In this document: in pieces, positions 8,571 through 17,719 of the stretch | Layout of the letters: every line of letters starts with the position of its first letter | Numbering within the stretch: the stretch's first letter is position 1 | Origin: CAVUAA01 sp963739345 | GTDB taxonomy: Bacteria; Chlamydiota; Chlamydiia; Chlamydiales; JAFEGQ01 | DNA length: 64,000 nucleotides | Direction of reading: 5' to 3' | NCBI GenBank assembly: GCA_963739345.1 | Contig: CAVUAA010000001.1 | Location: forward strand, 1,054,001 to 1,118,000 | The notes under the pieces: generated by a model | The model's database searches: none | What the model was told of the DNA's origin: nothing | Seen by the model: the letters and a program-made list of their open reading frames with translations, nothing else | Position numbers and translations under genes: made by a program

Positions 8571-8599
8571 TTGCACGTCTACTTGCCCCCATCTATACT
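8571..8599 (+). promoter_or_regulatory. Probable promoter of npt1
   Basis: TTGCAC (8571-8576) and TATACT (8594-8599) have the ideal 17-bp spacing and lie directly after the preceding terminator. The npt1 start follows 52 bp after the -10, with AAAGGAAA as ribosome binding site. Confidence 0.75.
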
Positions 8600-8650
8600 A
8601 CTGGGTCTTCAAGCAGACAGAATCTCTGATAAGGAATAAAGGAAACCCCT

Positions 8651-10213
8651 ATGTCACAAACAGGAACTCAAGAGTTTGGCGCCTGGCGATCACGCCTCTG
8701 GCCCATTCATAACTACGAGCTGAAGAAACTCGTTCCGATGATCTTCATGTTCTTTCTCATCCTCTTTAACTACACCGTGTTGCGCGATTCTAAGGATGCG
8801 CTTCTGGTGTGTGAGTGTGGAAACCTCGCCATACCGGTGGTAAAGATCTTTGGAACAAGCCTAGCTGCCATCCTGTTCCTGGTCATCTACTCCAAGATGT
8901 CCAATATGTTGTCCAAGCCAAAGCTGTTCTACTCGACGATTCTTCCTTTTATCGTCTTTTTCGGTCTCTTCGGACTGGTCATCTACCCAAACGCGAGCTC
9001 TCTTGAGCTGACCGGTGTTGGAGCATGGCTTCGCAATGTTCTCCCCGCTAGCGCAGGCTTCCAGGCGATCGCCGACTGCGTTCAAAAATGGCCCTACCCC
9101 CTCTTCTATGTCATGGCTGAGATGTGGGGCACGGTAGGAATCTCACTTCTTTTTTGGGGTTTTGCCAACGACGTCACCCGTGTCAGTGAAGCTAAGCGGG
9201 TCTACCCCGTCCTTCCTCTTATGGGTAACCTCGGACTCATCCTCGCAGGACCTGTCGTCAAGTTTTTCTCGATGATGGCTAAGAACCGCGGCCTAAGCGG
9301 TCAGGCAGCCTCTGAGATGAGCACCCTCTACCTAATGGGCGTCTTGGTCGTTTCTGGTCTCACCATCCTCGGTCTCTACTGGTATCTCAGTAACCGAGTG
9401 TTGATCGATCCCCGCTTCTGCCCCGAGGTAGACGCCAAGATGAAGAAGAAAGAGAAGCCCAAAATGGGCATCATGGACTCCTTTAAGTACTTGGCAAGTT
9501 CCAAGTATCTTCTATGCCTTGCGATGCTCGTCATCGGCTACGGCATGGCGATCAACCTGATCGAAGTGACCTGGAAGGGTCAGCTCAAGATGTTCCTCCC
9601 AGAGAAGAATGACTACCTTGGCTTCATGGGGATGTTCTCCATGGCCACCGGTATTGTCTCCATTATCTGCATGCTCTTCATCGGCGGTAACGTGATGCGA
9701 CGGTTCGGCTGGACCTCAGCTGCCCTCTTCACACCGATCATGTTGCTTGTCACGGGTGTACTCTTCTTTGCCTTTATCATCTTCCAAGACAGCTTCAGCA
9801 GCTGGTTTGGCCTTGGTGCCTCCCAGATTCTGTTCTTGGCGGTGATCATTGGAGCGGCGCAGAATATCCTCTCCAAGGCGTCGAAGTATTCCCTCTTCGA
9901 CCCCACCAAGGAGATGGCCTACATTCCGCTCGACCAGGAGCAGAAGGTTAAGGGTAAAGCGGCGATTGACGTTGCTGGTGCCCGTTTGGGTAAGTCAGGC
10001 GGCGCCGCGTTGCAGCTCACCTTGAGCTTCTTCGTCTCGGCCGTTGTGATGGTGCCGATCGTTGGCCTTCTGGCCATCGGTATCGTCCTCGTCTGGCTCA
10101 GTGCCGCTAAGTCACTTGGACGTCGTTTCGCAGCCCTCTCCGAAGAGCGCGCTGCAGAAGCTGCTGCCGAGGAAGCCGCTACCCCAATCGAGGCCGCGCC
10201 TGCCGGTGCTTAA
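8651..10213 (+). CDS. npt1: ADP/ATP translocase Npt1
   Basis: A nucleotide transporter of the ATP:ADP antiporter family (TLC), which imports host ATP in exchange for ADP across the inner membrane; it is a hallmark of chlamydiae, rickettsiae and plastids. The 520 residues have about twelve membrane helices. Family features include NYTVLRDSKDALLV near residue 40, the loop FWGFANDVTRVSEAKR near residue 170 and SKYSLFDPTKEMAYIPLD near residue 415. The tail after residue 495 is rich in Ala and Glu. The gene stands alone between its own promoter and a terminator. Its position beside the 8007 gene and lepA matches chlamydial order. Confidence 0.96.
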   Translation: MSQTGTQEFGAWRSRLWPIHNYELKKLVPMIFMFFLILFNYTVLRDSKDALLVCECGNLAIPVVKIFGTSLAAILFLVIYSKMSNMLSKPKLFYSTILPFIVFFGLFGLVIYPNASSLELTGVGAWLRNVLPASAGFQAIADCVQKWPYPLFYVMAEMWGTVGISLLFWGFANDVTRVSEAKRVYPVLPLMGNLGLILAGPVVKFFSMMAKNRGLSGQAASEMSTLYLMGVLVVSGLTILGLYWYLSNRVLIDPRFCPEVDAKMKKKEKPKMGIMDSFKYLASSKYLLCLAMLVIGYGMAINLIEVTWKGQLKMFLPEKNDYLGFMGMFSMATGIVSIICMLFIGGNVMRRFGWTSAALFTPIMLLVTGVLFFAFIIFQDSFSSWFGLGASQILFLAVIIGAAQNILSKASKYSLFDPTKEMAYIPLDQEQKVKGKAAIDVAGARLGKSGGAALQLTLSFFVSAVVMVPIVGLLAIGIVLVWLSAAKSLGRRFAALSEERAAEAAAEEAATPIEAAPAGA

Positions 10214-10236
10214 CTGTTGATCGCTTCGCGACCGAC

Positions 10237-10268
10237 AAAAACCCCGGGGAGCAATCCTCGGGGTTTTT
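10237..10268 (+). terminator. Terminator after npt1
   Basis: A GC-rich stem (AACCCCGGGG paired with CCTCGGGGTT, one G-T pair, loop AGCAAT) is followed by seven T. Confidence 0.93.
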
Positions 10269-10378
10269 TTATGTCGTGATGTTTCATGTGACGACCCCCA
10301 TCGTCGATATTGAACACAGGACGAATCCCCCCATTGTGGTTAATACACGCATCCCGGGGTTACATCGTCCCCTGCGGG

Positions 10379-10558
10379 CACTGATTTCACCCCGCGCTAA
10401 AATCGCTGGCCCCTCCGGGGCCAGTCCTATGGGATACACAGCTCATCCATCGGACCGCATAGCGAACGTCTACCCATTTGACCTCATGTGATATTAAACT
10501 TTTGCATCGTGCTGGTCCCGGAGGGACCAACGATTTTAGCGCGGTGGTGTAGTCACTG
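10379..10558. repeat. Inverted pair of REP-like hairpins upstream of the transposase
   Basis: Two arms of about 46 bp, 10379-10424 and 10512-10558, are imperfect reverse complements sharing GCGCTAAAATCG. Each arm contains its own hairpin: CTGGCCCC-tcc-GGGGCCAG on the left and, on the minus strand, CTGGTCCC-tcc-GGGACCAG on the right. The C-G to T-A difference is compensated in both strands of the stem. The pair lies 70 bp upstream of an IS200-type transposase gene, an arrangement like REP doublets next to their tyrosine transposase. The remaining 10269-10630 sequence holds no other gene. Confidence 0.85.
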
Positions 10559-10630
10559 CGCTATCGGTACACCGACGCGCAGGACGTCACCCCGAGATGC
10601 ATGTTTTAACTCCAACGACGGGAGTCGTCT

Positions 10631-11041
10631 ATGACAACAACTAACGTGAACGGACGACTTCAACATCACGGATCTACTCACTCCCATATTCACCTCCACA
10701 TCGTATGGTCAACACAAGGTCGAAATGACACGATCGTCAAGGGTATCCGATCACGACTCTATCACTTCATTGGAGGGGTCGTACGCAACCAAGGTGCTCG
10801 CGCGGATACGATCGACGGGGTTGAAGATCATGTGCACATGTTGGTTCAAATCCCCCCACGCTTAGCAGTCGCTGACCTCATGCGTCATGTCAAATCTCGG
10901 AGTGGAAAATGGGCGAGAGAACACCTCCCCTCCTGGCCCGGATGGCAAAAAGGCTATAGCGTCTTCAGCGTATCACCCGACGCGGTGGACCGGTTACGCA
11001 ACTACATCGAGACGCAGGAAATTCATCACTCATCAATCTGA
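10631..11041 (+). mobile_element. IS200-type (Y1) transposase, truncated at the C terminus
   Basis: This 136-residue protein belongs to the Y1 HUH transposases, which cut single-stranded DNA through a catalytic tyrosine. Visible features are HIHLHIVWSTQGR near residues 19-31, the HUH motif DHVHMLVQIPP near 67-76 and the helix with the tyrosine DRLRNYIETQEIHH near residue 126. Full-length family members continue about 20-25 residues past this helix (EEFLALLKKHG-like). Here the frame stops at HHSSI, overlapping the end of lepA by 9 bp. The 3' end therefore appears lost against lepA, and activity is doubtful. The upstream hairpins may be its substrate. Confidence 0.85.
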
Positions 11042-12847
11042 GGATTCGGCTTTGAGGACTTTCATGAAGGCGCTTTGGGGGATAGAGACTTTGCCGATCT
11101 CCTTCATCTTCTTCTTCCCCTTCTTCTGCTTCTCCCACAGCTTGCGCTTGCGGGAGATGTCGCCACCGTAACATTTGGCGGTGACGTTTTTCGCTAGGGC
11201 GCCGATGGTCTCGCGAGCGACAATCTTACCCCCAATGGCAGCTTGAATGGGCACCTTGAAGAGCTGGCGAGGAATGACCTCTTTGAGCTTTTTGCAGATG
11301 GCCCGCCCCTTTCCCTCAGCCTTGGAGCGGTGGACAAGGTGGGAGAAGGCGTCGACAGGCTCGTCGTGGACGCGGATCTCAAGCTTGACAATGTCAGAAC
11401 GCTCGTATGTGTCAGGCTCGTAATCGAATGAGGCGTAGCCGCGGGTAACCGACTTAAGCTTGTCGGCAAAGTCGGTGATGATCTCGTTGAGGGGAAAACG
11501 GTAGGTAAGAAGGACTCGGTTTGAGCCGACGGTGTCGGTCTTGATACACTCCCCCCGCTTGTCCATCCCAACGCTCATGATCGCACCCATGTAGTCGGGC
11601 GGAGTCATGATGTGACAGATGACCCACGGCTCCTCAATATGATCGATGAGGGTGGGGTCGGGATAGTGAGCGGGGTTATCGATCTCCTTAAACGTCCCAT
11701 CACCCATCAGGATCCGATAGACGACGCTAGGAGCTGTGGTGATGATGTCGAGATCAAACTCCCGCTGGAGCCGCTCAAAGACAATCTCCAAATGGAGAAG
11801 GCCGAGGAAGCCACAGCGAAAACCGAAGCCTAGTGCAAGGCTACTCTCCTGCTCGACATGAACCGCCGAATCGTTGAGCTGCAGCTTCACCATGGCGTCA
11901 CGCACCATTTCAAAGTCGGACGAGTCGACTGGATAGATCCCAGCAAAAACGACCGGTTTGACCAACTTGAACCCGGGAAGAGGAGCAGAGGCAGGCTTCG
12001 CTGCAAGAGTGAGCGTGTCCCCTATTTTCACATCGGCGGTGTTCTTGATGTTGGCTATCACATAGCCCACCTCACCGGGCCGAAGCACATCGACCGGTGT
12101 CTCCTGCGGAGTAAATACTCCCACTTCCAATACCTCAAACGTCTTGCCGGCGGCCATGAACCGGATAGTAAGCCCCTTTCGCAGCTCCCCCGTCACCACA
12201 CGGACGTAGGTCATTGCCCCCCGATAGGCGTCGTAGTGAGAGTCAAAAACCAATGCACGCAACAATTCATCTTCTGGATCTTTGGGCGGCGGCACCAGTT
12301 CGATGATCTGCTCGAGAATCTCCGCAATGCCTATACCGGTCTTGGCCGAACAGCCAATCGCATCCCCTGCAGGAATCCCAATGATCTCCTCAATCTGCCG
12401 CTTGGCCTCCTCCACATCGGCCGCCGCCAGATCAATCTTATTGAGCACCGGCACGATCTCCAGGTCGCGCTCAACGGCCAAATGGACATTTGCTAAACTC
12501 TGCGCCTGCACTCCCTGCGCCGCATCAATCACCAGCAGCGCTCCCTCACAAGCGGAAAGCGATCTAGAAACCTCATAGCTAAAGTCAACGTGTCCGGGCG
12601 TATCGATCAAGTTGAACTGATAGAGCTCGCCGTTCTTAGCCTCATAATACATCGTGACTGGACGGGCTTTGATTGTGATCCCCCGCTCCCGCTCCAGATC
12701 CATATTATCGAGCAGCTGCTCCTGCATATCCCTTGCCGATACCGTCTTCGTTAGCTCAAGGAATCGATCAGCAATCGTCGACTTCCCATGGTCAATATGG
12801 GCGATGATTGAAAAGTTTCGAATGTGATCACGGGAATAGTGGAACAT
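11033..12847 (-). CDS. lepA: Elongation factor 4 (LepA)
   Basis: A ribosome-dependent translational GTPase that acts on stalled or back-translocating ribosomes. The 604 residues match the usual 600 or so. The G domain has IIAHIDHGKSTIADR (residues 14-28), DTPGH and NKIDL. The C-terminal LepA-specific domain ends with FKVPIQAAIGGKIVARETI and AKCYGGDISRKRKLWEKQK, diagnostic for LepA. The start at 12847 (MFHYSRDHIRNFSIIAHIDH) is normal. The neighbour npt1 is convergent, with the truncated transposase wedged in between. Confidence 0.97.
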   Translation of the reverse strand: MFHYSRDHIRNFSIIAHIDHGKSTIADRFLELTKTVSARDMQEQLLDNMDLERERGITIKARPVTMYYEAKNGELYQFNLIDTPGHVDFSYEVSRSLSACEGALLVIDAAQGVQAQSLANVHLAVERDLEIVPVLNKIDLAAADVEEAKRQIEEIIGIPAGDAIGCSAKTGIGIAEILEQIIELVPPPKDPEDELLRALVFDSHYDAYRGAMTYVRVVTGELRKGLTIRFMAAGKTFEVLEVGVFTPQETPVDVLRPGEVGYVIANIKNTADVKIGDTLTLAAKPASAPLPGFKLVKPVVFAGIYPVDSSDFEMVRDAMVKLQLNDSAVHVEQESSLALGFGFRCGFLGLLHLEIVFERLQREFDLDIITTAPSVVYRILMGDGTFKEIDNPAHYPDPTLIDHIEEPWVICHIMTPPDYMGAIMSVGMDKRGECIKTDTVGSNRVLLTYRFPLNEIITDFADKLKSVTRGYASFDYEPDTYERSDIVKLEIRVHDEPVDAFSHLVHRSKAEGKGRAICKKLKEVIPRQLFKVPIQAAIGGKIVARETIGALAKNVTAKCYGGDISRKRKLWEKQKKGKKKMKEIGKVSIPQSAFMKVLKAESSD

Positions 12848-12892
12848 CTAACCGATTATAGACGACCAGCAGGATGTCAGCAACGTGCAGCG

Positions 12893-13813
12893 CTATTCCA
12901 GATCCACCCTATTCGACAAATCATCGCTACCCACAACAGACTTCTCGCCCTCTAGGTGAGCAGCTACCATCTTTTTTAGCGGTGCAAAAAAATCCTTAGA
13001 GGCTTCAGACAGCTCTTCCTCCGTTTCAGAGGTCAGTTCTTCCTCGTACCTCGCTATAGCTTCGTCCATCAGCTCGTCTACCCGCCTCTTAAGCGATTCG
13101 ATTATTTTATTTTTCTTCTCGACTTCCTTCCCATATTCTTGCTGAATACGCCGAATCTCCTCTTGCTGATTTCGTTGGAGTTTTGCGATCGCGTCTTTGT
13201 GGCCGATTTTCAACGCCTTGATCGCCTTCTCATGACCCGACTCATCGTTGTTATTGTTTTCGTGGTTGCCGTAGTCGACTTCTTCTTCCTCTTCCACTTT
13301 TTCTTTTTGAACCTTGGGAGCGGGGCCGTTGATCAGGTTCTGACGCCGCTGCTCAGCGCTCACTGGCCATAGATCGTAGGAGACATTACAAAGCTCTTGT
13401 GCGGCCTTTGCAAGTTTGATCACCTCAACCGCACGATGCATATCGGGCGCGTTATCCTTCACCAGACGATCTGTCTTGCCATCCTGCTTGACCCACCGCC
13501 GGATCTTGCCGGTCTGCCGGTTTTGTTTAGTAATCATGGTGTACTCAGCGTCTAGCTTTCCCCTGCCATCCAAATACTTAGCGGAAACATGAGCCAGTTC
13601 TCTGAGGGCGCCGGTCACCACCTCGTGCAGTGCGCCGGTCACCTTGAGGTAATCACCGTTCACAGAAACAGTGCAGGTAATGGCCCCCTCGCTCTCACCC
13701 GCAAAAGTGTACTTAGATCCATTTTCGCCCGACTGCTTGGTCTCTTCCGTGTCCAGGAGGAGGCCATAGAATGGGTTAGGCGTTTTTGGCCATACGATTA
13801 CTTCTTCTTCCAT
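12893..13813 (-). CDS. Hypothetical coiled-coil protein
   Basis: I do not recognise this 306-residue protein. The first half (1-160) looks globular with no signal peptide (PFYGLLLDTEET near 14-25). Residues 165-190 are acidic and low in complexity (EKVEEEEEVDYGNHENNNND). Residues 190-270 form a strong predicted coiled coil (KDAIAKLQRNQQEEIRRIQQ and following). The tail is acidic. Acidic, coiled-coil proteins of this sort are common among chlamydial effectors and inclusion proteins, but no membrane segment is present. It lies between htpG and lepA on the same strand, with a 74-bp gap after htpG containing an 8-bp inverted repeat (13855-13874). The base composition is less GC-rich than its neighbours, suggesting later acquisition. 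Confidence 0.7.
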   Translation of the reverse strand: MEEEVIVWPKTPNPFYGLLLDTEETKQSGENGSKYTFAGESEGAITCTVSVNGDYLKVTGALHEVVTGALRELAHVSAKYLDGRGKLDAEYTMITKQNRQTGKIRRWVKQDGKTDRLVKDNAPDMHRAVEVIKLAKAAQELCNVSYDLWPVSAEQRRQNLINGPAPKVQKEKVEEEEEVDYGNHENNNNDESGHEKAIKALKIGHKDAIAKLQRNQQEEIRRIQQEYGKEVEKKNKIIESLKRRVDELMDEAIARYEEELTSETEEELSEASKDFFAPLKKMVAAHLEGEKSVVGSDDLSNRVDLE

Positions 13814-13887
13814 GAATAAACCCCCTCTATTGATGACACTATTGTATCATCTATTCTTTAACATTAGTTAAAGAGAGGGGAGGAGTT

Positions 13888-15627
13888 TTAGAGGTTCGCA
13901 AGTCCCTCAAGGACAGTGAGATTGCGCGCTAAGAAGGTGTCGAGCTCGGCGGGGCGGAGCTCCCGCTGGGTGATGAGGGCGCCATCGTAGATCTGGCGCA
14001 TCAGGTCGCAGCTGAGATCGGGCGATTTGGCATGGAGCTTCTCGATCGCCTGGACCAGCTTGGAATTGGTGTTGAGGATGAGGGTGTGCTTGCTCGGCAT
14101 GGCGGGAGAGTCGCCCGAGATGGAGAGAAACTCGCGCATCCGCCGCTCCTCTTCTGAGATGGTGACGAAGGCGGGAAGGGTGTCGGAGGCGAGACTTTTG
14201 GTCTCGACGTCGATACCGAGCGCCTCTTTGACCAGCTCCTGGAGGGCGGTGTGGTCACCAGCCTCGCCGTCGAGGATGGCATCGTCGACGGAGGCGTCGA
14301 TCCGCTTGAACTTGAGGTCGGGGTTCTTCCGCTCGAGGAAGGAGATGAGGTGGCTGTCGATGGGGCCCCGGGTCTGGATGACGGAGATCCCACGGTCGCG
14401 GTAGAGCTTGAGGAAGGGTGATTCTTCTCCCTGGTCAGAGCAGTAGTAGACGGGATTTCGTCCTTCAAGAGTGGTGTACTCGCCATCGGTCTGTTTCCAG
14501 ACGATCGCATCCTTGACCCGCTCGTAGAACTTCTCATCTTGGAGGGCGCCCAGCTTGACAATCACTTCGATGTCTTCCCAACACTTGAGAAAGCGGTCCC
14601 GGTCGGTGTTGTGAAGGACGACAAGTCGGTCGGAGACTTTTTTCCCAATGTGACCCGAAAGCTGACGAACAGTGCGATCCATTTGCAGTGTGGAGCGGGA
14701 GACGTTGAGGGGGATATCGGGACTGTCGATAGCGCCACGAAGGACAGTGAGATAGTCGGGGATCAAATCCTTGCAGTTGTCGGAGACGTAAACCCGGTTG
14801 CAAAAGAGCTTGATGCTATTTTTGTTGTAGTCGAAGTCGCGGCGCAGTTTGGGGAAGTAGAGGATGCCGCGGAGGTTGAAGGGGAAGTCGACGTTGAGGT
14901 GGACCCAGAAGAGGGGGTCGGGCTCCATGGGATAGAGCTGCCGGTAGAACTCGATGTACTCTTCCTCGGTGCAGTCGGCGGCCGCTTTCAGCCAGAGCGG
15001 TTCGCTCTGGTTGAGGCGAGTGTCATCCAAGTAGATGGGGACGGGCAAAAATGCGCAATGTTCGCCGAGGATGTTGCGCAGACGGGCGGGTTCGAGATAC
15101 TCATCCTCCCCTTCTGCGAGGTAGAGAGTGATGGTGGTTCCCACTTCCGTCCGAGTTCCATCGGTCAGTTCATAGGAGGAAGAACCATCACAGCTCCAGA
15201 GTGCGGGAGTCGCCCCTTCGCGGTAGGATAGGGTGTCAATTTCCACCTTTGAGGCGGCCATGAAGCTAGAGAAAAAGCCGAGGCCAAAGTGGCCAATCAC
15301 CTGTTCATGTTCCTGATACTTCTGGACGAATTCTTCGGCCCCTGAAAAGGCCACTTCACCGATGTATTTTTCCACCTCTTCGGCGGTCATGCCGAGGCCG
15401 GTGTCGGAGAAGGTGAGGGTGCGCGCTTCACCGTCAATTTTCACGTCAACGCGCAATGACTCGTCAGCAACTTCTGCTTCACCGTGATCGCGCAACGTCT
15501 TCAGCTTGGCAACCGCATCACACGCATTCGAGATGAGCTCACGAACGAAGATGTCTTTGTCGGAGTAGAGCCACTGTTTGATGATGGGAAGGATGTTCTC
15601 GGAATGAATTTTCAGTGTCTTAGCCAA
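13888..15627 (-). CDS. htpG: Molecular chaperone HtpG (Hsp90)
   Basis: A dimeric ATP-dependent Hsp90 chaperone of the cytosol. The GHKL ATP-binding domain shows ELISNACDAVAKL near residues 30-42, DTGLGMTAEEV near 74-84 and GHFGLGFFSSFMA near 113-125. The middle domain carries RGILYFPKLRRDFDYNKNSI-type sequence and SRSTLQMD. At 579 residues it is somewhat shorter than the 620-630 of E. coli HtpG. The start is TTG at 15627, overlapping the stop of the upstream transporter gene by 8 bp, so coupling is likely. ATG is absent nearby, and the resulting start LAKTLKIHSEN fits. Confidence 0.95.
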   Translation of the reverse strand: MAKTLKIHSENILPIIKQWLYSDKDIFVRELISNACDAVAKLKTLRDHGEAEVADESLRVDVKIDGEARTLTFSDTGLGMTAEEVEKYIGEVAFSGAEEFVQKYQEHEQVIGHFGLGFFSSFMAASKVEIDTLSYREGATPALWSCDGSSSYELTDGTRTEVGTTITLYLAEGEDEYLEPARLRNILGEHCAFLPVPIYLDDTRLNQSEPLWLKAAADCTEEEYIEFYRQLYPMEPDPLFWVHLNVDFPFNLRGILYFPKLRRDFDYNKNSIKLFCNRVYVSDNCKDLIPDYLTVLRGAIDSPDIPLNVSRSTLQMDRTVRQLSGHIGKKVSDRLVVLHNTDRDRFLKCWEDIEVIVKLGALQDEKFYERVKDAIVWKQTDGEYTTLEGRNPVYYCSDQGEESPFLKLYRDRGISVIQTRGPIDSHLISFLERKNPDLKFKRIDASVDDAILDGEAGDHTALQELVKEALGIDVETKSLASDTLPAFVTISEEERRMREFLSISGDSPAMPSKHTLILNTNSKLVQAIEKLHAKSPDLSCDLMRQIYDGALITQRELRPAELDTFLARNLTVLEGLANL

Positions 15628-16984
15628 TTTTCACCAATCCTGTTGCGTCTAGAAGGAATAAAAGGATGGCGACGGGGACAAACCAACGGACCAAGAAGAT
15701 CCAGATAGGGAGAGCCCAGCGCCAGTTAGAACCGCTCAAAAATTCGCGGTTACGAGTAAATTTGTCCATCCGCCAGCCCACAAAGATGGAGGTAAGGAGG
15801 CCGGTGATAGGGAGAAACCATCGGTCCCAAAGGGTGCTGATGGTGTCGAGGAAGTCGGCCCCATACATCTCCTTCCAGGTGGGGAAGAGCCAGCCCGAAC
15901 CGGCGAGGCCACTTGGAAGTCCGACGACGAAGACGATCCCGATGGCGATCCAGGCGGAGCGGTGACGCTCCCAACCGAATAGCTCAATGGCGTTGGCGAC
16001 CATATTCTCGAGAAGAGAAATGGTCGATGTGAGGGCGGTGAAGACGAAGAGGGCGAAGAAGACGGTGGAGAGCAACAGCGCCGCGGGAAGCTTGGCGAAG
16101 AGGACGGGAAGCGTTTGGAAAACAAGCCCTGGACCACTCCCCGGTTCTCCTCCATAGGTGAACAAAATCGGGAAGATCGTGAGGCCTGCGATGACGGCGA
16201 TGCCAGCGGTGACGAGCAACACAATGATAGAGGTGGAGACGACGTTGTCTTCTGGCCGCAAGTAGCTCCCGTACGTCAAAATAATTCCAAAGCCGAGGCT
16301 AGCGGTGAAAAACGACAAGCCAAGAGCGCTCAACACACCAGCTGATGTGAGGCGGGAGAAGTCGGGGTAGAGCATAAAGTGGGCCGCTTTCCCGAAACCG
16401 GGCAGCGTCGTTGCATAGATGAAGAGGGCGAGAAGCATCACAAGGAGAACCGGCATCAAAATCTTTGACCACCGCTCCACCCCCTGCCGAACACCCGAGT
16501 AGACGACGCCTGCGGTGATCAACAGAAAGAGTGCCTGCCAGAAAAGGGTAATCCCCCCAGAACCGACCATGGCGGTAAAAACACCCCGAATCTGATCGGG
16601 TGACTTGCCTGCGGTGAATTGGCTCACCGAAAGCAAAACATAGTTGAGGGTCCAGCCCGCCACCACCGCGTAATAGGAAAAAACAACGATCGTAGAGATG
16701 AGTGCCAACCAACCCACTGCTCGCCAGTTGGCTGAGTGCTTTGTGAGCTTATCGAAGGCGAGCACCGGCCCCTTCTGCGCTGCCCGCCCCATCACCAATT
16801 CAGCAATGAACAGCGGAACACAAACAAAGACTGTGCAGAATAGATACAAAAGGACGAATGCGCCACCCCCGTTCTGTCCGGTGACGTAGGGAAATTTCCA
16901 CATGCTACCGAGGCCGATCGCCGATCCGGCAGCAGCAAAAATAAATCCGAGTCTAGATCCCCAATGTTCTCTTGCGTGCTCCAT
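15620..16984 (-). CDS. Sodium-dependent transporter (SNF/NSS family)
   Basis: A Na+-coupled symporter, probably for an amino acid. The 454 residues contain about eleven or twelve membrane helices and the family motif GSAIGLGSMWKFPYVTGQNG (residues 15-34), which forms the ion and substrate site in LeuT-type transporters. SGVRQGVERWSKILMP and the helix with LGLSFFTASLGFG are also typical. Chlamydia encodes one such protein (CT231). The substrate cannot be read from the sequence. It is probably cotranscribed with htpG (8-bp overlap). Confidence 0.92.
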   Translation of the reverse strand: MEHAREHWGSRLGFIFAAAGSAIGLGSMWKFPYVTGQNGGGAFVLLYLFCTVFVCVPLFIAELVMGRAAQKGPVLAFDKLTKHSANWRAVGWLALISTIVVFSYYAVVAGWTLNYVLLSVSQFTAGKSPDQIRGVFTAMVGSGGITLFWQALFLLITAGVVYSGVRQGVERWSKILMPVLLVMLLALFIYATTLPGFGKAAHFMLYPDFSRLTSAGVLSALGLSFFTASLGFGIILTYGSYLRPEDNVVSTSIIVLLVTAGIAVIAGLTIFPILFTYGGEPGSGPGLVFQTLPVLFAKLPAALLLSTVFFALFVFTALTSTISLLENMVANAIELFGWERHRSAWIAIGIVFVVGLPSGLAGSGWLFPTWKEMYGADFLDTISTLWDRWFLPITGLLTSIFVGWRMDKFTRNREFLSGSNWRWALPIWIFLVRWFVPVAILLFLLDATGLVKIG

Positions 16985-17001
16985 AAGAGTCAGAGATTAA
17001 A

Positions 17002-17673
17002 TCACACATCCCGTTTTTTGTCTCCACCAACCAGCTGGGCGGCGTAAAGACTGACGATGCGGGCAAAGACGACGGAGAGGGTGAGGAGGCCAGAGATGGC
17101 CTCAAGGATGGCGAGTGAGCGGGCCTGGCAGGTGACGGGGACGAGGTCGCCGTAACCAAGGGTGGTAAGTGTAACAAAGGAGTAATAGGTAAAATCACCT
17201 AGAAGGAGGCGGCCGTCAAGATTTTGGGCGTCGGCAATGTGGAAGGAGCCGGGAGCAGTGATTTCTAGGACGAGATAGAGGAGGGCCCAGGTGAGTCCGA
17301 TCAAAATATAGAGGGAAGAGGCGCCAAAAAGCTCATCAATTCCGATCTTGTGGGCGCGCAATAGGTAGGGCAGAAGCAGAATAACAGCGTACAAATAGAG
17401 GCAGCCGGTCAAAATAGACATCGTAAGATCAAGCGCGGGAGATCGGGGGATCCAGTAGAGGATGAGAGTGGGAATACCGAGGAGGAGGGCGATAACAAAG
17501 CGGGTCCGTCCGATGGCAAGTTTGTGGATAACGGCGATGATAACCAATGAGTTAAGTGAGATGAGGATCCACTTTCCGGCGCCACCAAACTCGGTCTCCA
17601 AGCAGGGATTGAAAATCATCTGCAGGAGAAGTGCAAAAAACAGAAAAGCCCAAGATCGTCGAAAAAAATGCAT
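17002..17673 (-). CDS. Two-pore-helix type K+ channel protein
   Basis: A 223-residue membrane protein with four hydrophobic N-terminal segments followed by a classical pore module: helix (SSLYILIGLTWALLYLVLEI), pore loop SFVTLTTLGYGDLVPV with selectivity filter TLGYGD near residue 178, and an inner helix. It lacks a cytoplasmic RCK/TrkA-N domain. It would conduct K+ through the inner membrane. It starts divergently from the efflux operon, 46 bp away. The ion-channel call is firm; its physiological role is not. Confidence 0.85.
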   Translation of the reverse strand: MHFFRRSWAFLFFALLLQMIFNPCLETEFGGAGKWILISLNSLVIIAVIHKLAIGRTRFVIALLLGIPTLILYWIPRSPALDLTMSILTGCLYLYAVILLLPYLLRAHKIGIDELFGASSLYILIGLTWALLYLVLEITAPGSFHIADAQNLDGRLLLGDFTYYSFVTLTTLGYGDLVPVTCQARSLAILEAISGLLTLSVVFARIVSLYAAQLVGGDKKRDV

Positions 17674-17719
17674 ATATTCTTAGTGGTCCTTATATAAGGG
17701 ACTGAGGAGGTCTGCAAGG

